Positions 9,739 through 19,266 of a stretch of DNA of 64,000 nucleotides are shown piece by piece (position 1 is the first letter of the stretch; every line of letters begins with the position of its first letter). A program made the position numbers and the translations under genes. Origin of the DNA: Winogradskyella sp. J14-2. GTDB lineage: Bacteria; Bacteroidota; Bacteroidia; Flavobacteriales; Flavobacteriaceae. The stretch covers positions 1,178,001 through 1,242,000 of the forward strand of contig NZ_CP019388.1 of NCBI RefSeq assembly GCF_001971725.1, read 5' to 3'. The notes beneath the pieces were generated by a model, which was not told the DNA's origin, ran no database searches, and saw only the letters and a program-made list of their open reading frames with translations.

Positions 9739-10086
9739 GTTAGGTTGGTTTAATGGGCAAAAAATTTTTTGGTACAATTAATATCTAATAACTGTAGAAT
9801 TTATATCCTATTTAATTTACAAATTTTTTTTTAATTGGATGTTTTACAGGCTAGTAATTACAATTGCAAGTGAAAAATTTGGCGACATTTAGCAGTTCGC
9901 ATATGGAATATATACTCTAACTTTTGTTACTTGTGGCATCATAAAATTGCCGAAAGAAATAATTGAATACTGGCCCGATAATATATAATAAAGAAAAACG
10001 CATGTCTTTCTCATTTATTAATTTACAGGATTAGATATTATAAATCATGGTATTATTTTGAATGCTAACATACAGAATAAGACAGC
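9739..10086. other. Gene-free stretch between the activator gene and the tRNA terminator
   Basis: This 348-base AT-rich stretch contains no coding region that I can support. It presumably carries the promoter of the sigma-54 activator on the minus strand, but no clear TTTG/TAnnTTTG pair is visible upstream of 9738. One sigma-54-like sequence on the plus strand (9934-9950) has the wrong spacing and was rejected. Confidence 0.5.
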
Positions 10087-10115
10087 AAAAAAGCCAAACA
10101 CAAAAAGTGTTTGGC
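10087..10115 (-). terminator. Intrinsic terminator after the initiator tRNA
   Basis: GCCAAACAC and GTGTTTGGC (10093-10115) make a perfect nine-base-pair stem with a five-base loop, followed on the minus strand by UUUUUU (A-run 10087-10092). It lies six bases beyond the tRNA 3' end, so the tRNA appears to be transcribed alone. Confidence 0.92.
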
Positions 10116-10120
10116 CTTAG

Positions 10121-10193
<73 letters not shown>

Positions 10194-10204
10194 ATATTGG
10201 ACTG

Positions 10205-10234
10205 CAAATATACAACGCTTTTTAGTTTTAGCAA
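10205..10234 (-). promoter_or_regulatory. Promoter of the initiator tRNA
   Basis: On the minus strand a TTG (10234-10232) is followed after 19 bases by TATATTTG (10212-10205), an exact match to the Bacteroidota -7 element TAnnTTTG. The tRNA 5' end lies 11 bases downstream. Confidence 0.8.
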
Positions 10235-10245
10235 GTTTTTATACT

Positions 10246-10278
10246 AAAAAAAAAGTGCTCATTTTATTTGAACACTTT
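10246..10278 (-). terminator. Intrinsic terminator after the leucine-rich-repeat gene
   Basis: On the minus strand, AAAAAGTGTTC pairs with GAGCACTTTTT (one G-U pair) around a loop of about nine bases. It runs into a U-run corresponding to the A-run at 10246-10254. The stop codon of the gene is at 10310, about 30 bases upstream. Confidence 0.8.
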
Positions 10279-10309
10279 TTCTAACTCATTTATCTGGCAA
10301 AAAATAATA

Positions 10310-11152
10310 TTAATCGTCATCCTCTTCAGAATCTAATGTTGCTAGCGCACCTTTCATGTTTACTTCGTCTAAATCAAAGTCAACAATATTTGGCAATTTA
10401 TCTTTTAAAGCCGCATAATTTCCTTTAAAACCATTGTTGCTAAGCAACAGTGTTTTAAGGTTAGTCAATTGAGCCAATTCGTTTGGTAAATTGCCATAAA
10501 ATGCATTATTAGATAATACTAACTCTTCTAACTGAGTTAACTCCCCTATTGAGCTCGGTAAGGTTCCTAAAAAACTATTATCAAACAAACTTAATATTCT
10601 TAGAGATTTTAGATTAGTAATGCCGTTGGGTAGCGTTCCTATAAGTTGGTTGCTACTTAAAATTAGAATTTCAAGTTTGCTAAGGTTTCCTATTGAATTT
10701 GGGATTTCTCCAGAAAAATTATTATTGTAAAGCTCTAAAATTCTTAAATTTTTTAAATGACCGATATCTGTTGGAATGGATCCTGATAAATTATTAGAGA
10801 ACAACTGAAGCGTCTCTAAATTAATCATATCCGTTAGTGCTTCTGGTAGGACGCCTTCTAACTTATTAAAGGCTAAGTTTAATTTTTTAAGAGAAGATAA
10901 ACCAGCTATTTCACTCGGCAGATTACCTTTTAGATTATTAAAGCTTAGATCAATAGCAACTATTTCATCATTCTCAATAGTGACACCATACCACTCTGTT
11001 ACTGGCTGGTCCAAATCCCAAGACGTATTCCAAGAATCGCCATTAGTTGAATTGTAAAGTGCTACTAATGCATCTTTTTGACTTTGAGAAACGTTGGCAA
11101 ACGTAAAAACAGGAAGCAAACAACATAGCAGCGTTAATTTTAAAGTTTTCAT
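10310..11152 (-). CDS. Secreted leucine-rich-repeat protein
   Basis: The protein is 280 residues from the ATG at 11152. A longer frame extends to 11239, but that extension overlaps a strong promoter at 11189-11220, and the shorter form begins with a good signal peptide (MKTLKLTLLCCLLPVF, then TFAN). After a plant-type LRR cap (QKDALVALYNSTNGDSW) come about seven repeats of the form LxxLxxLxLxxNxLxGxLPxxI, at roughly residues 65-255. The tail is acidic (DSEEDDD). No lipobox and no T9SS sorting domain is seen, so it may remain periplasmic or be released. LRR proteins usually bind other proteins; the ligand is unknown. It is monocistronic. Confidence 0.9.
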   Translation of the reverse strand: MKTLKLTLLCCLLPVFTFANVSQSQKDALVALYNSTNGDSWNTSWDLDQPVTEWYGVTIENDEIVAIDLSFNNLKGNLPSEIAGLSSLKKLNLAFNKLEGVLPEALTDMINLETLQLFSNNLSGSIPTDIGHLKNLRILELYNNNFSGEIPNSIGNLSKLEILILSSNQLIGTLPNGITNLKSLRILSLFDNSFLGTLPSSIGELTQLEELVLSNNAFYGNLPNELAQLTNLKTLLLSNNGFKGNYAALKDKLPNIVDFDLDEVNMKGALATLDSEEDDD

Positions 11153-11188
11153 AATAGCTAGATTTTGTGGAGGGGCACATAAACTATT

Positions 11189-11220
11189 CAAATGTAGACA
11201 CTTATACTTTAAACTGCAAA
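11189..11220 (-). promoter_or_regulatory. Promoter of the leucine-rich-repeat gene
   Basis: On the minus strand TTTG (11220-11217) is separated by 20 bases from TACATTTG (11196-11189). Both elements match the Bacteroidota consensus exactly. The ATG at 11152 is 37 bases downstream, which decides the start of that gene. Confidence 0.82.
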
Positions 11221-11282
11221 TTTTTTCGACGAACTGCATATTCAGATTCGTAAAACACTAATTTATAGCGTGTTAAAAATAT

Positions 11283-11465
11283 CTACTGTTCTAAGTTTTC
11301 GGCCTGAAAATCAACTATTTGTTGTGCTTCTGTAACTACAGAAATTTGTATTGGATTACAGCAAATTTCGCAATCTTCAACGTAGCTCTGCTGTTTTTGA
11401 GACACATCTACAAGCATAGATATTTGTTCCCAACAATAAGGACATTGAAAAAAATATTCTTCCAT
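11283..11465 (-). CDS. CPXCG-motif cysteine-rich small protein
   Basis: This is a 60-residue protein of the CPXCG cysteine-rich family. Two CxxC pairs are visible, CPYC at residues 8-11 and CEIC near 32-35 followed by a further C-N-P, giving a probable zinc ribbon. Family members are short and soluble, and their function is not established. The gene starts 13 bases after the outer-membrane channel gene of the RND operon and points the same way, so it is probably the last gene of that operon. Whether it takes part in efflux or its regulation is unknown. Confidence 0.82.
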   Translation of the reverse strand: MEEYFFQCPYCWEQISMLVDVSQKQQSYVEDCEICCNPIQISVVTEAQQIVDFQAENLEQ

Positions 11466-11478
11466 TTGTATACGGTTT

Positions 11479-12795
11479 TTAAAACTGAACGTTGAGTAAT
11501 TCTCCGCTAATTTGAAGTAAAGTTAGCTCTGCCAATTTAGCGTCGTACTTAGCTTGGCTTCTGCTTAATTCTGAATTTAATAAATTAATTTGCGCTTGCC
11601 TAAACTCTATTGAATTAACTTGACCTATTTTGAATTTTTCTTGAGTTCTCTCAAAGTTGTTCTGTGCAGTAATGATGTTCTTCTCTTGAATGTTATAAAT
11701 ATTTAACTTGTTCATATAATCATCCCAAGCGTTATTGAAGTCGCGCTCAATACTCAATAATATATTTTCTTTTTGAAGCTGTTGCGTTTCAAGGTTAATT
11801 TTAGCATTTCTTACCCTATTAATCGTTGCACCACCATCAAAGAGATTCCAACTTAAATTTAACCCGCCAGATAATCCTGTGTTTGTTAATACAGCTACGA
11901 AGGCAGCTGCATTATTATTGTTGGTATTCCATCCATATGTGCCAGTGAGACCAATTGTTGGTAAATAAGCAGACTTACCAGAACTAATATCTAACTTACT
12001 AATTTCAATATTCTTTTCTGTTTGAAGTAAAGCGGTATTACGTTTTTTTGCTTGTTGGTACAAACTATCTTTTTGAAACTGTAATGTAAAATCTACTTTT
12101 GTTTCTACGTTATAATCTTCTGTGAATGTTTCACCTAAAACCAATTTTAAATCTCGCTTGGCATTTTTTAGTTGTTGCTTTATGTTGATGATATTTATGC
12201 TGTCATTATTAATGTCTACTTCAGCATTTAATACTTCGAGTTTGGTATTTTGTCCATACTCAAACTGATATTCTGCCCTTACTAATCTGTCTTTGGTAAC
12301 TTTTAGAGTTTCTTGTAGAGTTTTTAAGTTATCAGACAATTGTGCCACATTATAATAGACCGAGAACATCTGAATAATTGTATTTTCAATAGTTTCTCTT
12401 GCTTGTAACTCTGTTAATTGATATTGCTCTTTTAAACGCTTGTAATTATAACGTCTTCCTAAGCCATCAAACAACGTGTAATTAACGGTAACACCTGCAT
12501 TATACCGAGAACTTTCGGCACCATTTAAAATGGTGCTTTCTCCGTTGGCAAATTCAGCTTCCGTATTATCTAAATTGTATGTAGCACCTGCATTACCCGT
12601 TACTGTTGGTAAATACCCAGAATTTAAAATACTTGTATTATTTTCTGCTATGGTAACCTCATTTTTGGCAATCTGTACTCCATAATTATGCTCTAAAGCC
12701 TTAGAAACTGCTTCCTCTTTTGTTAAAATATTTTGAGCCTGTAGATTTACACTACATAAAACTGCCAAGATTATATAGACTTTTTTAGTGCTCAT
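11479..12795 (-). CDS. TolC-family outer-membrane efflux channel
   Basis: This 438-residue protein starts with a signal peptide (MSTKKVYIILAVLCSVN, cleavage after LQAQ). Two OEP repeats follow: one at about 25-215 with ALEHNYGVQIAKNEVTIAENN, and one at about 235-435 with a matching helical hairpin (ERTQEKFKIGQVNSIEFRQAQ is the region). The length and internal duplication fit TolC-type trimeric channels. Its start overlaps the RND pump gene by 11 bases, so it is the outer-membrane partner of the tripartite system encoded here. The substrate is not predictable. Confidence 0.94.
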   Translation of the reverse strand: MSTKKVYIILAVLCSVNLQAQNILTKEEAVSKALEHNYGVQIAKNEVTIAENNTSILNSGYLPTVTGNAGATYNLDNTEAEFANGESTILNGAESSRYNAGVTVNYTLFDGLGRRYNYKRLKEQYQLTELQARETIENTIIQMFSVYYNVAQLSDNLKTLQETLKVTKDRLVRAEYQFEYGQNTKLEVLNAEVDINNDSINIINIKQQLKNAKRDLKLVLGETFTEDYNVETKVDFTLQFQKDSLYQQAKKRNTALLQTEKNIEISKLDISSGKSAYLPTIGLTGTYGWNTNNNNAAAFVAVLTNTGLSGGLNLSWNLFDGGATINRVRNAKINLETQQLQKENILLSIERDFNNAWDDYMNKLNIYNIQEKNIITAQNNFERTQEKFKIGQVNSIEFRQAQINLLNSELSRSQAKYDAKLAELTLLQISGELLNVQF

Positions 12796-15700
12796 TACCT
12801 TCTTTTTGTTCTTTTATTGCTCGTTCTACTTCTTCTTTTGTAATGGCTTTACCTGTTGCCAACCATTTTGTGTTTTTCTTGATATTATTACTGAATGACA
12901 AGAATAGTGGCAATACTAATAATGTTAAAATAGTAGCATAGGCAATACCAAACGAAATAGAAATTGCCATGGGTTTTAAAAATTGTGCTTGCCTACTCTT
13001 TTCTAATAACAGTGGTGCCAAACCGGCAATTGTTGTTAATGATGTTAGAAAAATTGCTCTAAAACGCGATTTACCAGCTTCGGAAAGTGCATCGTCAAAA
13101 CACATTCCTTCTTTTAGATTGCTGTTAAATTTTCCAATAAGTACCAATCCGTCGTTGACCATAATTCCTATTAAAGCTATAATTCCTAAAAGGGATAATA
13201 TGTTAACCGGAAAACCTAACAACCAATGTCCCCAAGCCACAGCTGTGAGACTAAAGGGAATTAGAAGTATTAACAATAAAGGTTGAGAGTAACTTCTAAA
13301 GGTGAATGCAATTGTAATATAGATTAAGATTAAAATAGGGATTCCGGCAGCTTTTAAAGAAGTATTCAATTTATTAGCTTCTCTACTTTGTCCTTCAAAA
13401 GACGCATTAATGGTTGGATATTTAGATTGTAACTCTGGTATAAAATTCTCTTGAATATCTTCTAAAATATCTGTATTACTTGTACTTGGGTCTTTTAAAT
13501 CAGCGTAGACTTGGATTTCGCGTTTACCTTCTAAGTGATTAATGGCTACGTCACCACGCTCAATACTATAGGTGGCTATATCTTTTAGCGTTACACGCTC
13601 ACCTGTTGGTGTTACAATGCGCATATCATCTAAATCGTTTATGGAGCTGCGGTTGTTTTTATCGTAGCGTACCCAAACTCTAATTTCGTCTTGTCCGCGT
13701 TGGAAACGTTGCGCCTGAACACCAAAAAACCCTGAACGTACCTGTGCCATAACGGTTCTTAAATCTAGACCCAATAAGTAGGCACTTTCCTTAAGCTGTA
13801 ATCGTATTTCTTTAATTCCTGCAGGATCGTTATCTCCAATATCCTTCAATAAAGGGTTAGACTGTAAATAGTTTTTTAAAGCGTCCTTAGATGCTTTTAA
13901 CTCTTCAATATTGTTACTTAATAACGATACTGAAACCGGATTACCACCAAAGTTTCCTCCACTACCATAAATCAAACGTTCTGTACCAATAACTGGACCA
14001 ACCAATTCTTCTAATCGTTTTGTAATTAAAAAAGATTGTATTTCATCTGGGCGTTCCTCACCTGGTAATAAATTGATTCTTAGGTTGGCAGAAGAACTAC
14101 TGTTTATAGATACAATAGTATTTTCAAACAATTGTTTTCCTGTGCCTTTTAGATACTTTTCGGTAAGTTCTTCATTAACGATAAATGATTTTTCTTCAAT
14201 CATAGAAATGATAGAATCCGTAACTCTAACATTTGTACCTGCAGGCATTACCAATTCTATGTTTGCAGAATCACTAGCTATTCTCGGAAAAAGCGTTACA
14301 CCAATAATACCACCACCAAGGGAGCCAAATGTAAGTACTAAAAGCGCCACAAAAATACCTAGTGCCAATAACTTAAATTCCATTACAAACCGTAATGTTG
14401 GCGCATAAACTCTATCTCTTAAATAAGACATAAAACGATCGCCAGATCTATTTAACCCTCTCATAAAAGCAAAAAAACCATTAGACGATTTTTTGCTGTG
14501 CAACTCTTCTTTTTTAATTCGTAATGCTTTTGAATGTGCTAAATGGGCAGGAAGAATAATTAACGCTTCAATAAGCGATACCACCAACGTTAAAATTACA
14601 ATAACCGACACCTCACTAAAGAACTCTCCAATTCTACTTTCTAAAAAGAAAAATAATGAAAACGCTAAAACCGTTGTTGTAATTGCAGAAACCACAGGTG
14701 GAATAACTTCTAAAGTACCATCTATTGCGGCTTGTATAGGTTTCTTTCCTTTTTCGTAATGCTGGTAGATATTCTCCGCAATAACAATACCATCATCTAC
14801 CAAAATACCAATAACGATAATCATACCAAAGAGTGATAATACGTTGATAGTCACATCGAACTGACCTGCAAAGATGAACATGCCCAAAAATGAAATAGGC
14901 AAACCAAAGGCTACCCACAATGCCAGCCTGGTATTAAGAAAAATGGATAAAAACACTAAAACCAACAACATACCTACAATGGCGTTTTCTGTAAGTAATT
15001 GCGTTCTTTGATTTAGTGTAATTGATAAATCCCTAACAACACTAAGATGTACGTTAGAGTATTTTTGATTGTATTCTTCAATATACTCTTTTACTTTATC
15101 CGCAGAACTTATTAAATCCTCGTTATTAGTACTAGTTATGGAGATGTTAACTGCTAATTCCTGATTGAAATAAGTTGCATTTGGTGTTTCAGAAAAACGA
15201 TCTCTTATAATTGCTACATCTTTAAGACGAACCACCCTACCATCTGTAGACGCTTTTACTATAATATTAGATAGTTCCTTTCCGTAGTACTCTCTATTAT
15301 TGGCTCTAATTAGATATTCTTCGGCAACGGTCTTGACATTGCCACCAGTTACCAGAATGTTTGAATTGCCTACTGCAGTAGCAACATCATTAAATGTGAG
15401 GTTATAAGCCAGCAAATCGATTTCATTAACTGCAATTTCTATTTCTTCATCTGGAAATCCAGAAATTTCAATTTGAGAAATTCCATCTATGGCTCTTAAA
15501 TCGGTTTCTACTTGCCTAGCCAATTGCTTTAATGTAGATAAAGGGATATTCTTTCCGCTAATAGCAAAAGAAATGGTTTCTCTTATGGCTTCTTGTTTAG
15601 ACACAACTAAAGGCTCCATACCTGTTGGGAATGATGGTACACGATCTACAGCATTCTTAACTTCGAGCAACATAAAATCTAGATTTTCACCTTTTTCGAT

Positions 15701-15985
15701 TTCAACGGTTATTGTTCCGCTGTTTTCTCTAGATGTTGAAGTTACTCTATCAATGCCTTTAAGGCCTTTTAGGTTATCTTCAATTTGAAGCACAATGCCT
15801 TCTTCTATTTCTTGTGGCGAAGCACCAGGATAGGTAATAGCAACATTGATTATTTTTGATTCTACAAGTGGGAAAAACGAAGATTTTAGAGATAATGCGC
15901 CAATAATACCAAAAACAAAAAACGCAAGAATGAAAACGTTTACAGCAACGTGATAACTTATAAAATATTCAATAATCTTTCTCAT
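12785..15985 (-). CDS. RND-family efflux pump, inner-membrane component
   Basis: The 1066-residue protein has the standard RND layout: a membrane helix at about 12-32, a first periplasmic porter and docking region (about 40-325), a block of helices (about 330-530), a second periplasmic loop (about 560-860), and a final helix block (about 865-1030). The proton-relay motif VDDGIVIAEN with paired aspartates lies in the fourth helix, near residue 400. It overlaps the adaptor gene upstream and the channel gene downstream, so the order is adaptor, pump, channel. It exports small molecules with the proton gradient. It is closest to the HAE1/AcrB-like group, but the substrate cannot be inferred. Confidence 0.95.
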   Translation of the reverse strand: MRKIIEYFISYHVAVNVFILAFFVFGIIGALSLKSSFFPLVESKIINVAITYPGASPQEIEEGIVLQIEDNLKGLKGIDRVTSTSRENSGTITVEIEKGENLDFMLLEVKNAVDRVPSFPTGMEPLVVSKQEAIRETISFAISGKNIPLSTLKQLARQVETDLRAIDGISQIEISGFPDEEIEIAVNEIDLLAYNLTFNDVATAVGNSNILVTGGNVKTVAEEYLIRANNREYYGKELSNIIVKASTDGRVVRLKDVAIIRDRFSETPNATYFNQELAVNISITSTNNEDLISSADKVKEYIEEYNQKYSNVHLSVVRDLSITLNQRTQLLTENAIVGMLLVLVFLSIFLNTRLALWVAFGLPISFLGMFIFAGQFDVTINVLSLFGMIIVIGILVDDGIVIAENIYQHYEKGKKPIQAAIDGTLEVIPPVVSAITTTVLAFSLFFFLESRIGEFFSEVSVIVILTLVVSLIEALIILPAHLAHSKALRIKKEELHSKKSSNGFFAFMRGLNRSGDRFMSYLRDRVYAPTLRFVMEFKLLALGIFVALLVLTFGSLGGGIIGVTLFPRIASDSANIELVMPAGTNVRVTDSIISMIEEKSFIVNEELTEKYLKGTGKQLFENTIVSINSSSSANLRINLLPGEERPDEIQSFLITKRLEELVGPVIGTERLIYGSGGNFGGNPVSVSLLSNNIEELKASKDALKNYLQSNPLLKDIGDNDPAGIKEIRLQLKESAYLLGLDLRTVMAQVRSGFFGVQAQRFQRGQDEIRVWVRYDKNNRSSINDLDDMRIVTPTGERVTLKDIATYSIERGDVAINHLEGKREIQVYADLKDPSTSNTDILEDIQENFIPELQSKYPTINASFEGQSREANKLNTSLKAAGIPILILIYITIAFTFRSYSQPLLLILLIPFSLTAVAWGHWLLGFPVNILSLLGIIALIGIMVNDGLVLIGKFNSNLKEGMCFDDALSEAGKSRFRAIFLTSLTTIAGLAPLLLEKSRQAQFLKPMAISISFGIAYATILTLLVLPLFLSFSNNIKKNTKWLATGKAITKEEVERAIKEQKEGNEH

Positions 15986-17109
15986 TACTTATCAGTATCG
16001 GTTGCTGCGGCTTTAACTTGCATACCAGCATAGGCTCCAGGTACTGGCTTTTTTAGTATAACCGTTCCGTTTGGTACGTTTTTTAAGACCACCTTTTTAT
16101 CAGAAAAATGTGCTGGCTTTACAGCAATTACATCTAAAATACTGTCTTTTATAACATAGATTTCTTCACTATCTAAAAGTAAATTTCTATCAACCTCAAT
16201 AGCGTCCTCAACGTTTTCAGCATCTAGTCTGGCTTCCAGATACATGCCTTCTTTTAGATCTTTATGCTCAACATCGACAAACGCAGTAATGGTTTGGGTT
16301 GTTGCATCAATACTTCCGTTAACTCGAGCTACGACTCCTTTATAGGTTTTTGTATTTTCTAAATTACTTAACTCTACTTTAGCGCCTTCTTTTATAACGT
16401 CTGCATACGATTTACTTACAGCGACCTGCATCTCATAAACCGATGGATTAATAAATTCTCCAAGCTTTTGACCACTTCTAATGAGCGTCCCCTCTGTTAC
16501 TAAGGCTTCTGTTAAAATCCCTGTAAAAGGTGCTGTTATTCTATATTTAGCTAAGCGTTGTTCTAGATTTTTAACGTTGTAATAAGCGCTTACGATACCA
16601 CGACCTGTGATAAAGTAGTTTTCTTTTTCGCTAGATATTTTAGGTAATTGCGGTGTACTTTTGTTTAAATCGAAGTTATTAAGATAGGTTTGCCATTTAA
16701 GATATACGTCTTTAAAATCTAGTCTTAAATCTGGCATAATAGCAGCAATACTGTTGTACAAATTACTTTTTGCCGATTGTACGCTTGCATAATACTCTGA
16801 GGCATCTAGGCTAATAAGTGTTTCACCTCTGTAAAATTTTTGGCCTGGTTTAAAAAGCTTAGCTCCAGATTTAAAAACACCTTGCACTTCAGAATACAAT
16901 TCTACACGCTCCTTGGCGATGAGATTACCGTTAGCAGAAATTATTATTGGGACTGTAGTATTTTTAACGGTATCTACCAAAACGGTTTTAACCACTTTTG
17001 GCACTACAGGTTTTGGTTTATTTTTATTGGCTATAAGATAGTTTGCAGAAAGAAATGCGCCTACAATTAAAGCAACGCCTAAAATTGAAAGAATTATTTT
17101 TCTGGTCAT
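15985..17109 (-). CDS. RND efflux periplasmic adaptor (membrane fusion protein)
   Basis: This is a 374-residue HlyD/AcrA-type adaptor. An N-terminal membrane anchor (IILSILGVALIVGAFLSANYL, about 4-24) is followed by a lipoyl-like half motif (GNLIAKERVELYSEVQG, about 60-76). A short helical hairpin lies at about 105-190, a second lipoyl half at about 190-220 (RITAPFTGILTEALV), and a beta-barrel domain at about 230-300. It bridges the pump and the TolC-type channel encoded next. It is the first gene of the operon; the last base of its stop is the first base of the pump start region, so translation is coupled. Confidence 0.94.
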   Translation of the reverse strand: MTRKIILSILGVALIVGAFLSANYLIANKNKPKPVVPKVVKTVLVDTVKNTTVPIIISANGNLIAKERVELYSEVQGVFKSGAKLFKPGQKFYRGETLISLDASEYYASVQSAKSNLYNSIAAIMPDLRLDFKDVYLKWQTYLNNFDLNKSTPQLPKISSEKENYFITGRGIVSAYYNVKNLEQRLAKYRITAPFTGILTEALVTEGTLIRSGQKLGEFINPSVYEMQVAVSKSYADVIKEGAKVELSNLENTKTYKGVVARVNGSIDATTQTITAFVDVEHKDLKEGMYLEARLDAENVEDAIEVDRNLLLDSEEIYVIKDSILDVIAVKPAHFSDKKVVLKNVPNGTVILKKPVPGAYAGMQVKAAATDTDK

Positions 17110-17134
17110 AATAATGATGGTGGTAAATAATCTA

Positions 17135-17142
17135 CAAATTTA
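17135..17142 (-). promoter_or_regulatory. Possible -7 element of the RND operon
   Basis: TAAATTTG on the minus strand matches TAnnTTTG and lies 26 bases upstream of the adaptor ATG at 17109. No convincing -33 TTTG is present at the expected distance, so this is a weaker call. Confidence 0.5.
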
Positions 17143-17247
17143 CTTTTATGTTATGCGTTAAGTCGTTAAAATAATCTTAATGTTAACTCAAAAGCTTACA
17201 ACAACATCTTTTTATGAGAGAAGCGTTTTTGGTAATAAGGTTTAAGT

Positions 17248-19155
17248 TTAAGCTAGTGCCTCTATTTGAAGTGTTATATCTTCCCAATCTTCCATTAACT
17301 GAGCTAATTCCTTTTTATTGCTTTGATAAGTATCGAAGAATTTTGGATCTGACGCTGTTTTATCATAGTCGGTTTCTAGTTTAAAGTCATCTTCTTTAAT
17401 GGCATTTTCTAGTTGGTTGATTTTAGCTTCAATATTACTAAGTTTATTGTTTAGTGCTTTTATTTTTTTCTGGTCTTTATAGCTTTTTTTATTGCTTTCC
17501 TTAGGCTTATCTTCAATAATGGTGCGTTTTTCGGCTTCTCTAAGGTTTTCGATATTACGTTGTTCTAAATAATAATCGATATCGCCAAGGTATTCTTTTA
17601 TGTTTTGGTCTTTAAACTCGTAAACGGTTTGTGTTAACCCTTGAAGAAAATCTCTATCGTGAGAGACCAAAATTAGCGTGCCTTCGAACTTTTTGAGTGC
17701 CTCTTTTAATACGTTTTTAGACTTAATATCCAAGTGGTTGGTAGGCTCGTCCATTATTAAGACATTTAATGGTTGAAGCAATAATTTTGCTAATGCCAAG
17801 CGGTTACGCTCACCACCAGATAAAACTCTAACGTATTTTTCTACCTCTTCACCCCTAAACAAGAATGCACCCAAAATATCTCGTACTTTAGAACGATTGG
17901 TTTCATTAGCAGCATCAATCATGGTATCTAAAACGGTTTTATTTCCGTCTAAATATTCTGCTTGGTTCTGCGCAAAATAGCCTATCTGCACGTTATGACC
18001 TATATTCACCTTGCCATCGTGGTTTAATTCACCAACGATGATTTTTGCTAATGTAGATTTTCCTTGACCATTCTGGCCGACAAATGCTGTTTTTACATCT
18101 CTCGGTATAGTTAGATTCACATTATTTAAAACCTGTAGGTCGCCATAATGCTTTGATACATTTTCAATCTCAACAACGACCTTTCCTGGTGCTATAGACA
18201 CAGGGAAATTTAAAGTCATTACACTGTTATCATCCTCATCAACCTCAATACGTTCAATTCTATCAAGCTTTTTAATTAACGATTGTGCCATTGTTGCCTT
18301 TGAGGCTTTGGCTCTAAACTTTTCAATTAGTTTTTCGGTTTGCTGTATTTGCTTTTCCTGATTTTTTTGTGCTGCCAATTGCTGCACTTTCATTTCCTTT
18401 CTTAACTCAAGGAATTTTGTGTAAGGTTTGTTGTAATCGTAGATTCTTCCTAATGAAATTTCAATTGTTCTGTTGGTTACATTATCTAAAAACATTTTAT
18501 CATGCGATACAATTACAACTGCACCTGGGTATGTTTTTAGGAAGTTTTCTAACCAGATAATAGATTCTATATCTAAGTGGTTTGTAGGCTCATCTAACAG
18601 TAGTAAATCGTTATTTTGAAGCAATAGTTTAGCAAGTTCAATACGCATTCTCCAACCGCCAGAAAAGGTATCTGTTAACTTATTGAAATCTTCACGCTTA
18701 AAACCTAAACCTTGAAGAATTTTTTCGGTTTCGCCTTGATAATTATAACCACCTAATATTTCGTATTGGTGTTGAATGTCATTCAAATCAATCATTAATT
18801 GGTTATAAGCTTCGCTTTCGTAATCTGTGCGCTCTGCTAATTGAGTATTAATGTTTTCTAGCTTCGCTTCACACGCTTTAATCTGTTTAAAAGCTTCATA
18901 AGATTCTTCTAAAACGGTTTTACCAAAATCGAAATCGATGTCTTGTTTAAGGAAGCCAATTTTTAAGTCTTTATCTGCTGCAATTTGTCCAGAATCTGAT
19001 TCTTGTTCTTTGGCTAAAATTCTTAGCATTGTAGATTTACCAGCTCCATTTTTACCAATTAAACCAATGCGATCTCCAGCGCCAAGTTTAAATGTAATAT
19101 CTTCAAACAAGTATTCTCCTTGAAATGATATGGATAGATTATGGATGTTTAACAT
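17248..19155 (-). CDS. ABC-F family ATPase (YheS/Uup-like)
   Basis: The 635-residue protein has two ABC domains and no membrane segment. The first has Walker A GKNGAGKST near residue 34, signature FSGGW and Walker B LLLLDEPTNHLD. The second has GQNGQGKST near 365, LSGGERNR and LIMDEPTNHLD. A charged linker of about 80 residues (240-320) joins them, as in ABC-F translation factors, and a lysine-rich coiled coil occupies the last 90 residues. Length and C-terminal coil match the YheS/Uup branch. Members act on ribosomes rather than as transporters; some protect against antibiotics, but no resistance role can be claimed here. The gene is divergent from the DUF983 gene at 19267. Confidence 0.92.
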   Translation of the reverse strand: MLNIHNLSISFQGEYLFEDITFKLGAGDRIGLIGKNGAGKSTMLRILAKEQESDSGQIAADKDLKIGFLKQDIDFDFGKTVLEESYEAFKQIKACEAKLENINTQLAERTDYESEAYNQLMIDLNDIQHQYEILGGYNYQGETEKILQGLGFKREDFNKLTDTFSGGWRMRIELAKLLLQNNDLLLLDEPTNHLDIESIIWLENFLKTYPGAVVIVSHDKMFLDNVTNRTIEISLGRIYDYNKPYTKFLELRKEMKVQQLAAQKNQEKQIQQTEKLIEKFRAKASKATMAQSLIKKLDRIERIEVDEDDNSVMTLNFPVSIAPGKVVVEIENVSKHYGDLQVLNNVNLTIPRDVKTAFVGQNGQGKSTLAKIIVGELNHDGKVNIGHNVQIGYFAQNQAEYLDGNKTVLDTMIDAANETNRSKVRDILGAFLFRGEEVEKYVRVLSGGERNRLALAKLLLQPLNVLIMDEPTNHLDIKSKNVLKEALKKFEGTLILVSHDRDFLQGLTQTVYEFKDQNIKEYLGDIDYYLEQRNIENLREAEKRTIIEDKPKESNKKSYKDQKKIKALNNKLSNIEAKINQLENAIKEDDFKLETDYDKTASDPKFFDTYQSNKKELAQLMEDWEDITLQIEALA

Positions 19156-19222
19156 AATTAAATTTCATAAGAACAACTGTGTTAAATGTTACAATTGTTA
19201 CAATGGTTGAAAGGCAATAATT

Positions 19223-19230
19223 TATCTTTG
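19223..19230 (+). promoter_or_regulatory. Possible -7 element of the DUF983 gene
   Basis: TATCTTTG on the plus strand is a perfect TAnnTTTG and lies 36 bases before the ATG at 19267. TTG triplets occur upstream at 19195 and 19207, but neither is at the usual distance. Confidence 0.55.
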
Positions 19231-19266
19231 TAAGCCTTAAAAAACGTAAAAGTAAAGGATTTAGTC

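Noticed and set aside
9934-9950. Sigma-54-like -24/-12 site (TGGCAT...TTGC) upstream of the activator gene
   Set aside because: The spacing between GG and GC is 12, not 10, and it faces away from the gene.
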